A stretch of DNA of 54,241 bases from contig JAFRYA010000031.1 in the NCBI GenBank assembly GCA_017441295.1, positions 1-54,241 on the forward strand, written 5' to 3'. This DNA comes from Lachnospiraceae bacterium (GTDB lineage: Bacteria > Bacillota > Clostridia > Lachnospirales > Lachnospiraceae). The notes beneath the pieces were generated by a model, which was not told where the DNA came from, did no database searches, and saw only the letters and a list, made by a program, of their open reading frames with translations. Of this stretch, positions 15,644 to 24,076 are shown in pieces. Numbering within the stretch: position 1 is the first letter of the stretch; each line of letters begins with the position of its first letter. A program made the translations under genes and the position numbers.

Positions 15644-16588
15644 ATGAAAGCTACCCGTAACAGGACAATTGATATAAGTGTTGACGAAGGCAGATGCTAT
15701 CTGGACAGATGCCTGAAGGTCAATCAACCTGCATCTTTGGAAGATATCCTTGATAAGACAATTATCGGGGATTCTTTTGACGTTGTGAGTTATTTGCCTG
15801 ACGAGTTTGCAGATCTGATTATTGTTGATCCACCATATAATCTGCAGAAGAAATTCGGCAGCAATTCATTTAAGAAAATATCTGATGAAGAGTACGAAAG
15901 GTATACTGAAAAATGGATCCGTATGGTCAAACCGCTTCTTAAACCTGATGGAACAATCTACGTTTGCTGTGATTGGAGATCCAGCGACGTTATTGCAGGT
16001 GTTCTGAAAAAGTATTTCATTATTCAAAACCGCATTACCTGGCAGAGGGAAAAGGGCAGAGGCTCTGTAAAAAACTGGAAAAATTCCATGGAAGATATCT
16101 GGTTTGCTACTAATGGCAATCATTACACTTTTAATGTTGAAGACGTAATGATGAGACGCCGTGTAATTGCTCCGTACAGGACCGATGGCAAACCAAAAGA
16201 CTGGGAAGAGACTGAATCAGGCAATTTCCGTAATACATATCCGTCCAATTTCTGGGATGATATTTCTGTGCCTTACTGGTCTATGCCTGAGAACACAGCA
16301 CATCCTACGCAGAAGCCGGAAAAACTTTTAGCTAAACTGATTTTAGCCAGTTCAAACCCTGGAGATATTGTTTTCGATCCATTTGCGGGATCCGGTTCCA
16401 CACTTACAACTGCCAAAAAGCTTGGCAGACATTATGTCGGTATTGAAATTAATGAGCAATACTGTGTCTGGGCAGAGAAGAGGCTAGAAATGGTTGAGGA
16501 TAATAAAACTATACAAGGTTATTCAGATGGAGTATTCTGGGAAAGAAATACCAGCTCAATTCAGAAAAATAACTCATCAAAAAAATAA
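15644..16588 (+). CDS. orphan site-specific DNA methyltransferase (beta class)
   Basis: The 314-residue protein has the catalytic motif IV early (LIIVDPPYNLQKKFG, about 61-75) and the SAM-binding motif I late (VFDPFAGSGSTLTTA, about 245-259). AHPTQKPEKLL precedes motif I. This order, with the target recognition region between them (about 130-210), is the beta class, which makes N6-methyladenine or N4-methylcytosine; DPPY favours adenine. No restriction endonuclease lies next to it, so it looks like a solitary regulatory or maintenance methyltransferase. Start 15644 (ATG) is preferred over TTG 15638. No clear Shine-Dalgarno is seen, so coupling to mtnN is likely. Confidence 0.85.
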   Translation: MKATRNRTIDISVDEGRCYLDRCLKVNQPASLEDILDKTIIGDSFDVVSYLPDEFADLIIVDPPYNLQKKFGSNSFKKISDEEYERYTEKWIRMVKPLLKPDGTIYVCCDWRSSDVIAGVLKKYFIIQNRITWQREKGRGSVKNWKNSMEDIWFATNGNHYTFNVEDVMMRRRVIAPYRTDGKPKDWEETESGNFRNTYPSNFWDDISVPYWSMPENTAHPTQKPEKLLAKLILASSNPGDIVFDPFAGSGSTLTTAKKLGRHYVGIEINEQYCVWAEKRLEMVEDNKTIQGYSDGVFWERNTSSIQKNNSSKK

Positions 16589-16592
16589 TTTG

Positions 16593-16601
16593 TGTTATAA
16601 T
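16593..16601 (+). promoter_or_regulatory. extended -10 promoter for the NifX/flavin-oxidase gene
   Basis: TGT-TATAAT is a full extended -10 element 27 bases before the start at 16628. No good -35 box lies 17 bases upstream. AGGAG follows at 16615-16619 as ribosome binding site. Confidence 0.5.
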
Positions 16602-16627
16602 ACTCAATTGGGATAGGAGTAAAGATC

Positions 16628-17461
16628 ATGAAGATTGCTGTAGCATACGAGAATGGCAGAGTTTTTCAGCATTTTGGACATACTGAAGAGTTCAAAATAT
16701 ACGAGATCGATAATGACGAGATAATTAGCTCTGAAGTTGTCAGTACTAATGGCCAGGGACACAGTGCTCTTGCAGACTTTCTGTTTGGCAATGATATTGC
16801 AGCGGTTATATGCGGAGGTATTGGCGGAGGTGCTGTTAATGCACTGATTGACGCTGGCATTAAAGTATACGCAGGCATCACAGGTGATACTGACGCAGCT
16901 GTAATTGCTTTGCTTAAGGATGAGCTTGATTATGATACTGAATCAAACTGCGATCACCATGATCATGAGTGCTCTGACCACAGCTGTGATCATAATAACA
17001 GCTGTTCGGGTTTTAATTATGTACGAAAACGCTTGAAGAAACAGGATGATATAAAGGAGGAAACTATTATGAATGAAGTATGTGAATTCTTAAAGAAAGT
17101 TGGTACTTATTATCTGGCAACAGTTGACGGTGATCAGCCAAGAGTAAGACCATTCGGCACAGCTAACATTTTCGACGGCAAGCTCTATATTCAGACTGGT
17201 AAGTCAAAAGACGTTGCTAAACAGCTTTTAGCTAATCCTAAGGCAGAAATCTGCGCATATGCAGAAGGCAAATGGCTCCGCATTGCCGGTGAGCTGATCC
17301 TGGATGACAGAATCGAAGCAAAGAAGAGCATGCTGGATGCACATCCAAGCCTCAGAAAAATGTATAGTGAAGATGATGACAATACTGCAGTATTCTATTT
17401 CCAGAACGCTACAGCTACTTTCTCTTCATTCACTGAAGCTCCAAAGGTAGTTAAGTTTTAA
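16628..17461 (+). CDS. NifX-type FeMo-cofactor-binding domain fused to pyridoxamine 5'-phosphate oxidase-like domain
   Basis: In this 277-residue protein, residues 1-100 are a dinitrogenase iron-molybdenum cofactor domain (MKIAVAYENGRVFQHFGH). A linker rich in Cys, His and Asp (about 107-127) looks metal-binding. Residues about 148-277 are a split-barrel flavin-binding domain of the PNPOx family (YYLATVDGDQPRVRPFG). A second strong Shine-Dalgarno, AAAGGAGG (17053-17060), stands eight bases before an in-frame ATG at 17069 (Met148). So the oxidase domain could also be made alone. The layout looks like two adjacent genes whose stop codon was lost. Other nif genes are absent here. The substrate is unknown. 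Confidence 0.8.
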   Translation: MKIAVAYENGRVFQHFGHTEEFKIYEIDNDEIISSEVVSTNGQGHSALADFLFGNDIAAVICGGIGGGAVNALIDAGIKVYAGITGDTDAAVIALLKDELDYDTESNCDHHDHECSDHSCDHNNSCSGFNYVRKRLKKQDDIKEETIMNEVCEFLKKVGTYYLATVDGDQPRVRPFGTANIFDGKLYIQTGKSKDVAKQLLANPKAEICAYAEGKWLRIAGELILDDRIEAKKSMLDAHPSLRKMYSEDDDNTAVFYFQNATATFSSFTEAPKVVKF

Positions 17462-17474
17462 TTTTAATATTCTA

Positions 17475-17510
17475 GCACGCATGGCCTTCAAGGGCTGTGC
17501 GTGCGGATTT
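17475..17510 (+). terminator. GC-rich hairpin between the fusion gene and threonine aldolase
   Basis: GCACGCA (17475-17481) pairs with TGCGTGC (17498-17504), and GCC with GGC closes an inner stem. The tail is only GGATTTT, so termination would be weak. The 3' arm reaches to within 12 bases of the next ATG and leaves no room for a normal Shine-Dalgarno. Confidence 0.45.
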
Positions 17511-17515
17511 TGAAC

Positions 17516-18541
17516 ATGTTTACATTAGTTAATGATTATTCAGAAGGCGCTCATGAGAAAATCCTGCAACGCCTTCTTGAAGTTAATTATGAAAAAATTC
17601 CCGGATATGGAACAGACGACTTCTGCCGCAGTGCAGCTGAAAAGATAAAGATGGCCTGTGATTGTCCTGAAGCAGAAGTGTATTTTATGTTTGGCGGCAC
17701 ACAGACTAATCAGGTAGTCATTGACACTATGTGCGCATCTTATCAGGGCGTAGTTTCTGTTAAAACAGGACATGTCAACACACATGAAGCCGGTGCTATT
17801 GAATACAGCGGCCACAAAGTCATGACTGTTAAAGGCATTGATGGCAAGATGGATCCGGATTCTTTGGCTTCATTCCTGAAAGAGTATATGGCTGACGCCT
17901 GCATAGAGCATATGGTATATCCCGGAATGGTATATATTTCTCACCCAACTGAGCTTGGCACTTTATATACCAAGGCTGAGCTTTCAGCTCTCCATGAAAT
18001 CTGCGCCGGTTATGAAATACCGTTATTTATCGACGGAGCCAGACTTGGTTATGGACTGATGGCTAAGGGGACAGATGTAACTTTGCCGGATATAGCCAGA
18101 TTCGCTGACGTTTTTTATATTGGCGGCACAAAGGTTGGTGCTTTGTTTGGAGAGGCAATAGTATTTACCAGACATAATATGCCAAAACGTTTTAACACAA
18201 TGGTTAAGCAGCATGGAGCCATGGCTGCCAAAGGCTGGCTGGCCGGACTTCAGTTTGATGTGCTGTTTACTGATGGCATCTATTTCGAAAACGGCAGAAA
18301 CGGTATAGAAAAGGCCGAAAAACTCAGAAAAGCTTTGATAGATAAAGGATACGAGTTCCTTATCGAGACACCGACCAACCAGGTTTTTGTTGTATTAGAC
18401 AATAAAAAATTCAACGAACTTAAGGACATAGTAGGCAATAATATTTGGTCATTCCCGGATGATAGTCACACTGCGGTCAGATTTGTGACCAGCTGGGCTA
18501 CAACCGATGATGAAATAGATAATATTATAAACTTTTTATAG
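17516..18541 (+). CDS. threonine aldolase family PLP enzyme
   Basis: The 341-residue protein belongs to the beta-eliminating lyase/low-specificity threonine aldolase family. NDYSEGAHEKIL (about 6-17) is the family opening, FGGTQTNQVV (about 60-69) faces PLP, and FIDGARLGYGL (about 169-179) holds the Asp that binds the PLP nitrogen. YIGGTKVGALFG near residues 198-209 carries the Schiff-base lysine. The reaction is cleavage of L-threonine or allo-threonine to glycine and acetaldehyde. ATG 17516 is chosen over GTG 17501 by homology of the N-terminus, but it has no clear Shine-Dalgarno because a hairpin occupies the space. It ends 17 bases before the NuoE-like gene. Confidence 0.85.
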   Translation: MFTLVNDYSEGAHEKILQRLLEVNYEKIPGYGTDDFCRSAAEKIKMACDCPEAEVYFMFGGTQTNQVVIDTMCASYQGVVSVKTGHVNTHEAGAIEYSGHKVMTVKGIDGKMDPDSLASFLKEYMADACIEHMVYPGMVYISHPTELGTLYTKAELSALHEICAGYEIPLFIDGARLGYGLMAKGTDVTLPDIARFADVFYIGGTKVGALFGEAIVFTRHNMPKRFNTMVKQHGAMAAKGWLAGLQFDVLFTDGIYFENGRNGIEKAEKLRKALIDKGYEFLIETPTNQVFVVLDNKKFNELKDIVGNNIWSFPDDSHTAVRFVTSWATTDDEIDNIINFL

Positions 18542-18558
18542 AAAGGATATTAATTAAT

Positions 18559-19050
18559 ATGTGCGATTGCAAGGATGAAAAAATTCGCGCATTGGATGAG
18601 GTTCTTGACTCATACGGCCATGACAGCGGCAATCTGATCGGTATTCTTCAGAAAACCCAGGATATTTATGGCTATCTTCCTGCAGACATTATTTATTATG
18701 TTGCGCAGCAGACAGGAATCTCACCGGCGAAGGTATTGGGTGTAGCAACTTTTTACACACAGTTCCGTTTAGAGCCGGTAGGCAAATACCTTATTATGCT
18801 TTGTAAAGGTACAGCCTGCCACGTAAACGGTTCTGACAGGATTGAAGCGGCAGTTACAGCGGAGCTCGGAATTCAGAACGGAGAGACAACCAAAGATGGT
18901 CTCTTTACCCTGAAGAACGTAGCCTGCCTCGGATGCTGTTCATTATCACCTGTAATGATGATCAACGAGGAAACATTTGGTTCACTCACTCCTGACAAGG
19001 CTATTTCTATTCTGAATGATTTTAGAAAGAGAGAGGAGGAAACCGCATGA
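18559..19050 (+). CDS. NuoE-like [2Fe-2S] subunit of a bifurcating transhydrogenase (Stn-type)
   Basis: The 163-residue protein is the thioredoxin-like 24-kDa subunit family. Cys82, Cys87, Cys123 and Cys127 form the C-x4-C and C-x3-C ligand pattern of one [2Fe-2S] cluster. The N-terminal helical bundle (GILQKTQDIYGYLP) is complete. It is the first of three genes with a NuoF-like and an NfnB/GltD-like protein, overlapping the second by four bases. This trio, without a hydrogenase catalytic subunit, fits StnABC, the Sporomusa-type NADH/ferredoxin:NADP+ transhydrogenase. Generic tools may call it hydrogenase or complex I subunit. AAAGGA precedes the start. Confidence 0.85.
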   Translation: MCDCKDEKIRALDEVLDSYGHDSGNLIGILQKTQDIYGYLPADIIYYVAQQTGISPAKVLGVATFYTQFRLEPVGKYLIMLCKGTACHVNGSDRIEAAVTAELGIQNGETTKDGLFTLKNVACLGCCSLSPVMMINEETFGSLTPDKAISILNDFRKREEETA

Positions 19051-20795
19051 GAGTTATAGTTGGACAGGGCAGCTGTGGTATAGCTGCAGGCGCAGGCAAG
19101 GTTTACAATGCGCTGGAAAAACTGATGAACGACCAGGACAGCTTCAAACTTGGTATCACCGGCTGTATCGGCATGTGCTTCCTCGAGCCAATTGTTGATA
19201 TTTATGAAGGTGAGGACCTTAAGGCCCGTCTGGTTCACGTCAGCGAGAATGATGCAGACGCTATTGTTAACGCTGTCAGGAATAATGACATCGCTTCTCT
19301 GAGTGGTTTGTTTATCAAGGATGAAGATAAATCTTTCCTGGATCAGCAGACCCGTATCGCTCTGAGAAACTGTGGTATCATCGATCCTACAGACATTAAT
19401 TCATACAAGGCCAGGGATGGTTACAAAGCACTCGAGAAAGTCCTCAAAATGACTCCTGAAGAAGTCATTGAAGAGGTTAAGACTTCAGGAATCGGCGGCA
19501 GAGGCGGTGCCGGATTCCCTACATGGTTCAAATGGAACGCAGCCAGAAGCTCAAAAGGCGAAGAGAAATATCTCATCTGTAACGCTGACGAAGGCGATCC
19601 CGGCGCATTCATGGACAGAGCTGTTATCGAAAGTGACCCGCACAACCTCATTGAAGGTATGCTGATCGGAGCTTACGCTATCGGCGCCAAAGAAGCTATC
19701 GTTTATGTTCGTGCTGAATATCCTCTGGCTATTATCCGTCTTGATAATGCTATCAAGCAGGCCAAAGAAGCAGGACTTATAGGTGAAAACATCCTGGGTT
19801 CAGGTTTCTCCTGCAATATCAGATACATGGCAGGCGCAGGCGCATTTGTCTGCGGTGAAGAGACAGCCCTTATTGAGTCACTGGAAGGCAAGAGAGGCAT
19901 GCCAAGGCTTAAACCTCCATTCCCTGCAGTAGCCGGATATAAGATGAAGCCTTCAAACATCAACAACGTTGAGACATTTGCTAATATTGCATGGATCATC
20001 AACAATGGCGGTGAAGCTTTTGCTGCTATGGGAACAGAAGGCAGCAAGGGTACCAAGGTATTCGCTGTAACCGGTAAGGTTGTACGTGGCGGTCTGGTTG
20101 AAATCCCTATGGGACAGACTCTGAGACATGTTATCTTTGACATTGCCGGCGGCATCAGAGACGGCAAGCAGATCAAGGCTGTTCAGATGGGCGGTCCTTC
20201 AGGCGGATGTATTCCTGAGAGACTTCTTGATACAGTAATCGATTACAAGGCACTCAGCGCTACCGGCGCCATCATGGGTTCCGGCGGTATGGTTGTTATG
20301 GACGAGAACACATGCATGGTCGGTATGGCCAAGTTCTTCCTGGATTTCACTTCCAAGGAATCCTGCGGAAAGTGTGTTCACTGCCGTATAGGTACCAGAA
20401 GAATGCTTGAAATACTTACAAACATTGTTGAAGGCAAAGGAAAAGAAGGAGATATCGAACTCCTTGAGGAACTGTGCCTTTCAATCAAGGACGGCGCTCT
20501 CTGCGGCTTAGGACAGACAGCACCGAACCCGGTCCTTACAACTATTAAATATTTCAGAGATGAGTATGAAGCACATATCAAAGAGCACAAATGTCCTTCC
20601 AAGGAATGCAGGGATCTGCTCTCATATGTTATCAATCCTGATAAATGCAAAGGCTGTACGCTTTGCGCCAGAAAATGTCCTGTACAGGCTATTTCAGGTG
20701 AGACCAAGCAGCCTCATACCATCGATCAGTCTAAATGTATCAGATGCGGTCAGTGTATTCAGGGCTGCAAGTTTGATGCAATTTCAATAGAATAG
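19047..20795 (+). CDS. NuoF-like NADH/FMN subunit of a bifurcating transhydrogenase (Stn-type)
   Basis: The 582-residue protein has four parts. An N-terminal thioredoxin-like domain (1-90) shows Cys10, Cys40 and Cys44, but I see no fourth cluster ligand. The FMN/NADH domain has GRGGAGFPTWFKW (about 151-163) and CNADEGDPGAFMDR (about 178-191). The [4Fe-4S] motif SCGKCVHCRIGTRRM lies near residues 438-452. A C-terminal ferredoxin carries two CxxCxxC motifs (about 534-577). It would oxidise or reduce NADH at FMN, the proposed bifurcation site, and pass electrons to ferredoxin and to the NfnB-like partner. Twelve bases separate it from that partner. Confidence 0.88.
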   Translation: MRVIVGQGSCGIAAGAGKVYNALEKLMNDQDSFKLGITGCIGMCFLEPIVDIYEGEDLKARLVHVSENDADAIVNAVRNNDIASLSGLFIKDEDKSFLDQQTRIALRNCGIIDPTDINSYKARDGYKALEKVLKMTPEEVIEEVKTSGIGGRGGAGFPTWFKWNAARSSKGEEKYLICNADEGDPGAFMDRAVIESDPHNLIEGMLIGAYAIGAKEAIVYVRAEYPLAIIRLDNAIKQAKEAGLIGENILGSGFSCNIRYMAGAGAFVCGEETALIESLEGKRGMPRLKPPFPAVAGYKMKPSNINNVETFANIAWIINNGGEAFAAMGTEGSKGTKVFAVTGKVVRGGLVEIPMGQTLRHVIFDIAGGIRDGKQIKAVQMGGPSGGCIPERLLDTVIDYKALSATGAIMGSGGMVVMDENTCMVGMAKFFLDFTSKESCGKCVHCRIGTRRMLEILTNIVEGKGKEGDIELLEELCLSIKDGALCGLGQTAPNPVLTTIKYFRDEYEAHIKEHKCPSKECRDLLSYVINPDKCKGCTLCARKCPVQAISGETKQPHTIDQSKCIRCGQCIQGCKFDAISIE

Positions 20796-20807
20796 GAGGG
20801 CCGGAAA

Positions 20808-22844
20808 ATGAGTGATATTAAAATAACTATCAATGGTAAAGAATGTATCGGTCAGTCCGGTGAGACCATTCTTAAAATAGCACAGGATAATGGAATCTTT
20901 ATTCCAACTCTGTGCCATGATGACAGCGTAGCGCATTACGGCGCATGCGGCGTTTGCCTGGTTGAAGGCGAAGGACTGCCAAAGCTTATGCGTTCATGCT
21001 CAACTGTAGCTGCTGACGGTTGGGTTGTCAGCTCTGAAACACCTCGTGTTCTGCAAGCCAGAAAGGTTGCTCTGGAACTGCTCATGAGTGATCATGACGG
21101 CGACTGCAAAGGTCCTTGCAGCCTTACATGTCCTGCAGGAACAGACTGCATGGCTTATGTAAAGGCTATTTCAAAGGGCGATTATCATGAAGCTGTCAGA
21201 ATTATTAAAGAAAAATTCCCTCTGCCTGCAAGTATCGGACATGTTTGCCCGCATCCTTGCGAGGACGAGTGCAGAAGACAGTATGTAGAACAGCCGATTT
21301 CCATTGCTTATCTTAAGAGATTCGCAGGAATGAAGGACCTGGAGAAAGATACCTGGAAACCGGAAGTGCTGGCTGATACAGGCAAGAAAGTTGCTGTTAT
21401 CGGCGGCGGCCCTGCAGGCCTTACAGCAGCATATTTCCTTAAGATCAAAGGACATGACGTTACTATTTATGACGCTATGCCTCAGATGGGCGGCATGCTC
21501 AGATACGGCATTCCTCAGTATCGTCTGCCGAAGAGCGTTGTTGATGCTGAAGTTGAAGAGATCAGAGCTCTCGGTGTTAATATGCTGAACAATGTAAAGG
21601 TTGGCAAAGACATTACTTTTGAGGAGATCAGAAAGACTCATGACGCTACGATCATCGCTATCGGCGCATGGACCAGCTCCAAGGTTGGCTGCGCCGGAGA
21701 AGACACTGAAGGCGTTGTAGGCGGTATTGATTTCCTGAGAGGAATTATTCTGGGCAATCCGATGGATATCGGTGAAAACGTTGCCATCGTTGGCGGCGGT
21801 AATACTGCTATGGATGCCTGCAGAAGCTCCGTAAGACTCGGTGCTAAGAAGGTTTATGTAATTTACAGACGTACCAGAAACGAAATGCCGGCTGATGATG
21901 AGGAAATCTCAGAGGCAATCGAAGAAGGCGTTGAATTCAAATTCCTCACAAATCCTGCTGAAATCATTTCCGAGAACGGACACGTTAAGGAAGTTAAACT
22001 GCAGGTTATGGAGCTGGGCGAGCCTGACGCCAGCGGCAGACGTTCACCTGTTCCTGTAGAAGGCAAATTTGAGTATATCAAAGTTGATACAGTTATCGCT
22101 GCTATCGGCCAGAAGGTTAATCCGGATGGATTCGATGTTGAACTCAACAAGAAAGGCATTATCTGCGCAGATGAAACTACTTTCAGAACCAATCTGGAAG
22201 ACGTATTCGCTGTTGGTGATGCTACTAACAAAGGTGCCGGTATTGCCATTGCTGCAATCGGTGAAGCAAACAAGGCAGCTGACGTAGTAGACAGCTATCT
22301 GAATGGCGAGATCATCCCATATAAGAAGCCTTTCGTTTCTATCAGAAGAGATCTTGAGAAGGTTAAAGCTGAGCTTAGCCTTAGAGAGAAAGCTCCAAGA
22401 GCAGTAGTTCCTAAGAGACCTGCTGAAGAGAGAAAGAATGATTTCAATGACATTGTTATCAATCTCTCAGAAGAAGATGTTATGAAGGAAGCCAGCAGGT
22501 GTCTGGAATGTGGCTGCCACGATTATGAGGACTGCAAACTCATTAAGTGCGCTAACTGCCAGGAAATCTGTCCTGAAAGACTGGCCGGACAGTATCATCC
22601 GGGATTTGTTGAGGAGAAACTCGTTGTCATCGAGAGAAACCAGAACAAATGTATCCTGTGCAACCTCTGCGTACGTGTATGCGATGAGGTAGCAGGCAAA
22701 GGCATCTTAGGCCTTGTAGGTCGTGGATTCACCACGATCATCAAACCTGAGTTCAATGATCCTGCCATGATCGCCGGATGCAAAGACTGTCTGAAGTGTG
22801 CTGAGGCTTGCCCGACAGGCAGCTTAAAAATTCTTACAAAATAA
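20808..22844 (+). CDS. NfnB/GltD-like FAD oxidoreductase subunit with Fe-S domains (Stn-type)
   Basis: The 678-residue protein begins with a plant-type [2Fe-2S] domain (CHDDSVAHYGACGVC, about 37-51, and a Cys near 65). A cysteine-rich GltD-type region follows (CPHPCEDECRR, about 147-157). The FAD site is VAVIGGGPAGLTAAYFL (about 195-211) and the NADP site is VAIVGGGNTAMDA (about 325-337). An extra cysteine cluster (CLECGCHDYEDC) and a 2[4Fe-4S] ferredoxin (CILCNLCVRVC, CKDCLKCAEAC) close the chain. It would reduce NADP+. The extra Fe-S domains at both ends set it apart from plain glutamate synthase small subunits. GGAGGG precedes the ATG. Confidence 0.88.
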   Translation: MSDIKITINGKECIGQSGETILKIAQDNGIFIPTLCHDDSVAHYGACGVCLVEGEGLPKLMRSCSTVAADGWVVSSETPRVLQARKVALELLMSDHDGDCKGPCSLTCPAGTDCMAYVKAISKGDYHEAVRIIKEKFPLPASIGHVCPHPCEDECRRQYVEQPISIAYLKRFAGMKDLEKDTWKPEVLADTGKKVAVIGGGPAGLTAAYFLKIKGHDVTIYDAMPQMGGMLRYGIPQYRLPKSVVDAEVEEIRALGVNMLNNVKVGKDITFEEIRKTHDATIIAIGAWTSSKVGCAGEDTEGVVGGIDFLRGIILGNPMDIGENVAIVGGGNTAMDACRSSVRLGAKKVYVIYRRTRNEMPADDEEISEAIEEGVEFKFLTNPAEIISENGHVKEVKLQVMELGEPDASGRRSPVPVEGKFEYIKVDTVIAAIGQKVNPDGFDVELNKKGIICADETTFRTNLEDVFAVGDATNKGAGIAIAAIGEANKAADVVDSYLNGEIIPYKKPFVSIRRDLEKVKAELSLREKAPRAVVPKRPAEERKNDFNDIVINLSEEDVMKEASRCLECGCHDYEDCKLIKCANCQEICPERLAGQYHPGFVEEKLVVIERNQNKCILCNLCVRVCDEVAGKGILGLVGRGFTTIIKPEFNDPAMIAGCKDCLKCAEACPTGSLKILTK

Positions 22845-22852
22845 GGAAAAAC

Positions 22853-24076
22853 ATGTCACGACCCGAAGTAATAGTATCAGTCAATAAAAAAGCAGAGAAC
22901 TCAATAAAATCAGGCCATCCGTGGGTATATGCAGAGGAAGTGGACTCCATTGACCTGTCATATACCAACGGAGAGCTTGTGGACGTTGTGAACGGCAAAG
23001 GCTCATGGCTTGGAACGGGGTTTATAAATGACAATTCCAAGATACTTGTCAGGATTATTTCCAGAAATACGAATGACAGGTTTGACGTTTCTTTCTGGAG
23101 AAGGAGACTGGCTTATGCTGTCAATTACAGAAAGACCGTCATGGGAGATGATTTCAGATGCTGCAGACTGATCTTCGGAGAAGCTGACCAGTTCCCCGGA
23201 TTAACAGTTGATCTGTTTGAAGATATTGTCGTTACTGAAGTGCTTTCTCTTGGCATCGATAAGATAAAGTTCATGCTATATGAACTGCTGATCGAAATCC
23301 TTAAAGAAAACGGCGTCAATGTCCGCGCCATCTATGAGCGCAACGAAGCCGAGATCCGTACCAAAGAAGGCATGGATAAATACAAAGGTTTTGTGTCAAT
23401 GGACGGTCTGGCTGACGATCTGGACGGACATGTCAGAATCACGGAGAATGGTATTATTTATGACGTTGACTATATTAACGGACAAAAGACCGGTTTTTTC
23501 CTTGACCAGAAATATAACCGCAAAGCTGTTGCCAAATTAGCGAAGGGCATGAGGGCTCTGGATTGCTTTACTCATACTGGAGCATTTGCCCTCAATATGG
23601 CCATGGGCCAGGCTGAACATGTAACGGCATTGGATATTTCAGCCGACGCAGTCAATATGACGAAAAAGAACATTGGGCTAAACAATCTTGAAGACAAAAT
23701 CGATGTTATCAGAACCGATGTTTTTGATTATCTGACTGAGCTGGCGATTAAAAAACAAAAGCCTTTCGATCTGATCGTTCTGGATCCTCCTGCTTTTACT
23801 AAAAGCAACGCGACTGTAAGAAACGCGTATAAGGGATATAAAGAGATCAACATGAAGGCTATGAAGATACTCCCAAGAGGCGGATATCTGGCAACCTGTT
23901 CATGTTCACACTTTATGAAAGCTGACATGTTCAGGAACATGCTGGTTGACGCGGCAGGAGACGCTTCAGTTTCTCTCAGGCTTATCGAAGAGAGGAAGCA
24001 GGCTCCTGACCATCCGATCCTTTGGGGTGTTCCTGAGACAGAATACTTAAAATTCTTTATTTTTCAGGTAGTCTGA
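22853..24076 (+). CDS. RlmI/RlmK-type 23S rRNA (cytosine-C5) methyltransferase
   Basis: The 407-residue protein has an N-terminal PUA domain (about 1-75, GHPWVYAEEV) and a C-terminal Rossmann methyltransferase. LDCFTHTGAFALNMA (about 239-253) is motif I. LDISADAVNMTKKN follows, then DLIVLDPPAFTKS (about 305-317), and the catalytic Cys lies in ATCSCSHFM (about 345-353). By family it methylates a cytosine of 23S rRNA; the exact base is not deducible. The start at 22853 has AAGGA five bases downstream of the previous stop; a longer in-frame start at 22808 lies inside the upstream gene. Its stop overlaps the next ATG. Confidence 0.88.
   Translation: MSRPEVIVSVNKKAENSIKSGHPWVYAEEVDSIDLSYTNGELVDVVNGKGSWLGTGFINDNSKILVRIISRNTNDRFDVSFWRRRLAYAVNYRKTVMGDDFRCCRLIFGEADQFPGLTVDLFEDIVVTEVLSLGIDKIKFMLYELLIEILKENGVNVRAIYERNEAEIRTKEGMDKYKGFVSMDGLADDLDGHVRITENGIIYDVDYINGQKTGFFLDQKYNRKAVAKLAKGMRALDCFTHTGAFALNMAMGQAEHVTALDISADAVNMTKKNIGLNNLEDKIDVIRTDVFDYLTELAIKKQKPFDLIVLDPPAFTKSNATVRNAYKGYKEINMKAMKILPRGGYLATCSCSHFMKADMFRNMLVDAAGDASVSLRLIEERKQAPDHPILWGVPETEYLKFFIFQVV

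Noticed and set aside
18559..22844. [FeFe]-hydrogenase or respiratory complex I operon
   Set aside because: NuoE/NuoF-like subunits are present, but no H-cluster subunit and no membrane Nuo subunits are in the window; the NfnB-like third gene points to a transhydrogenase.
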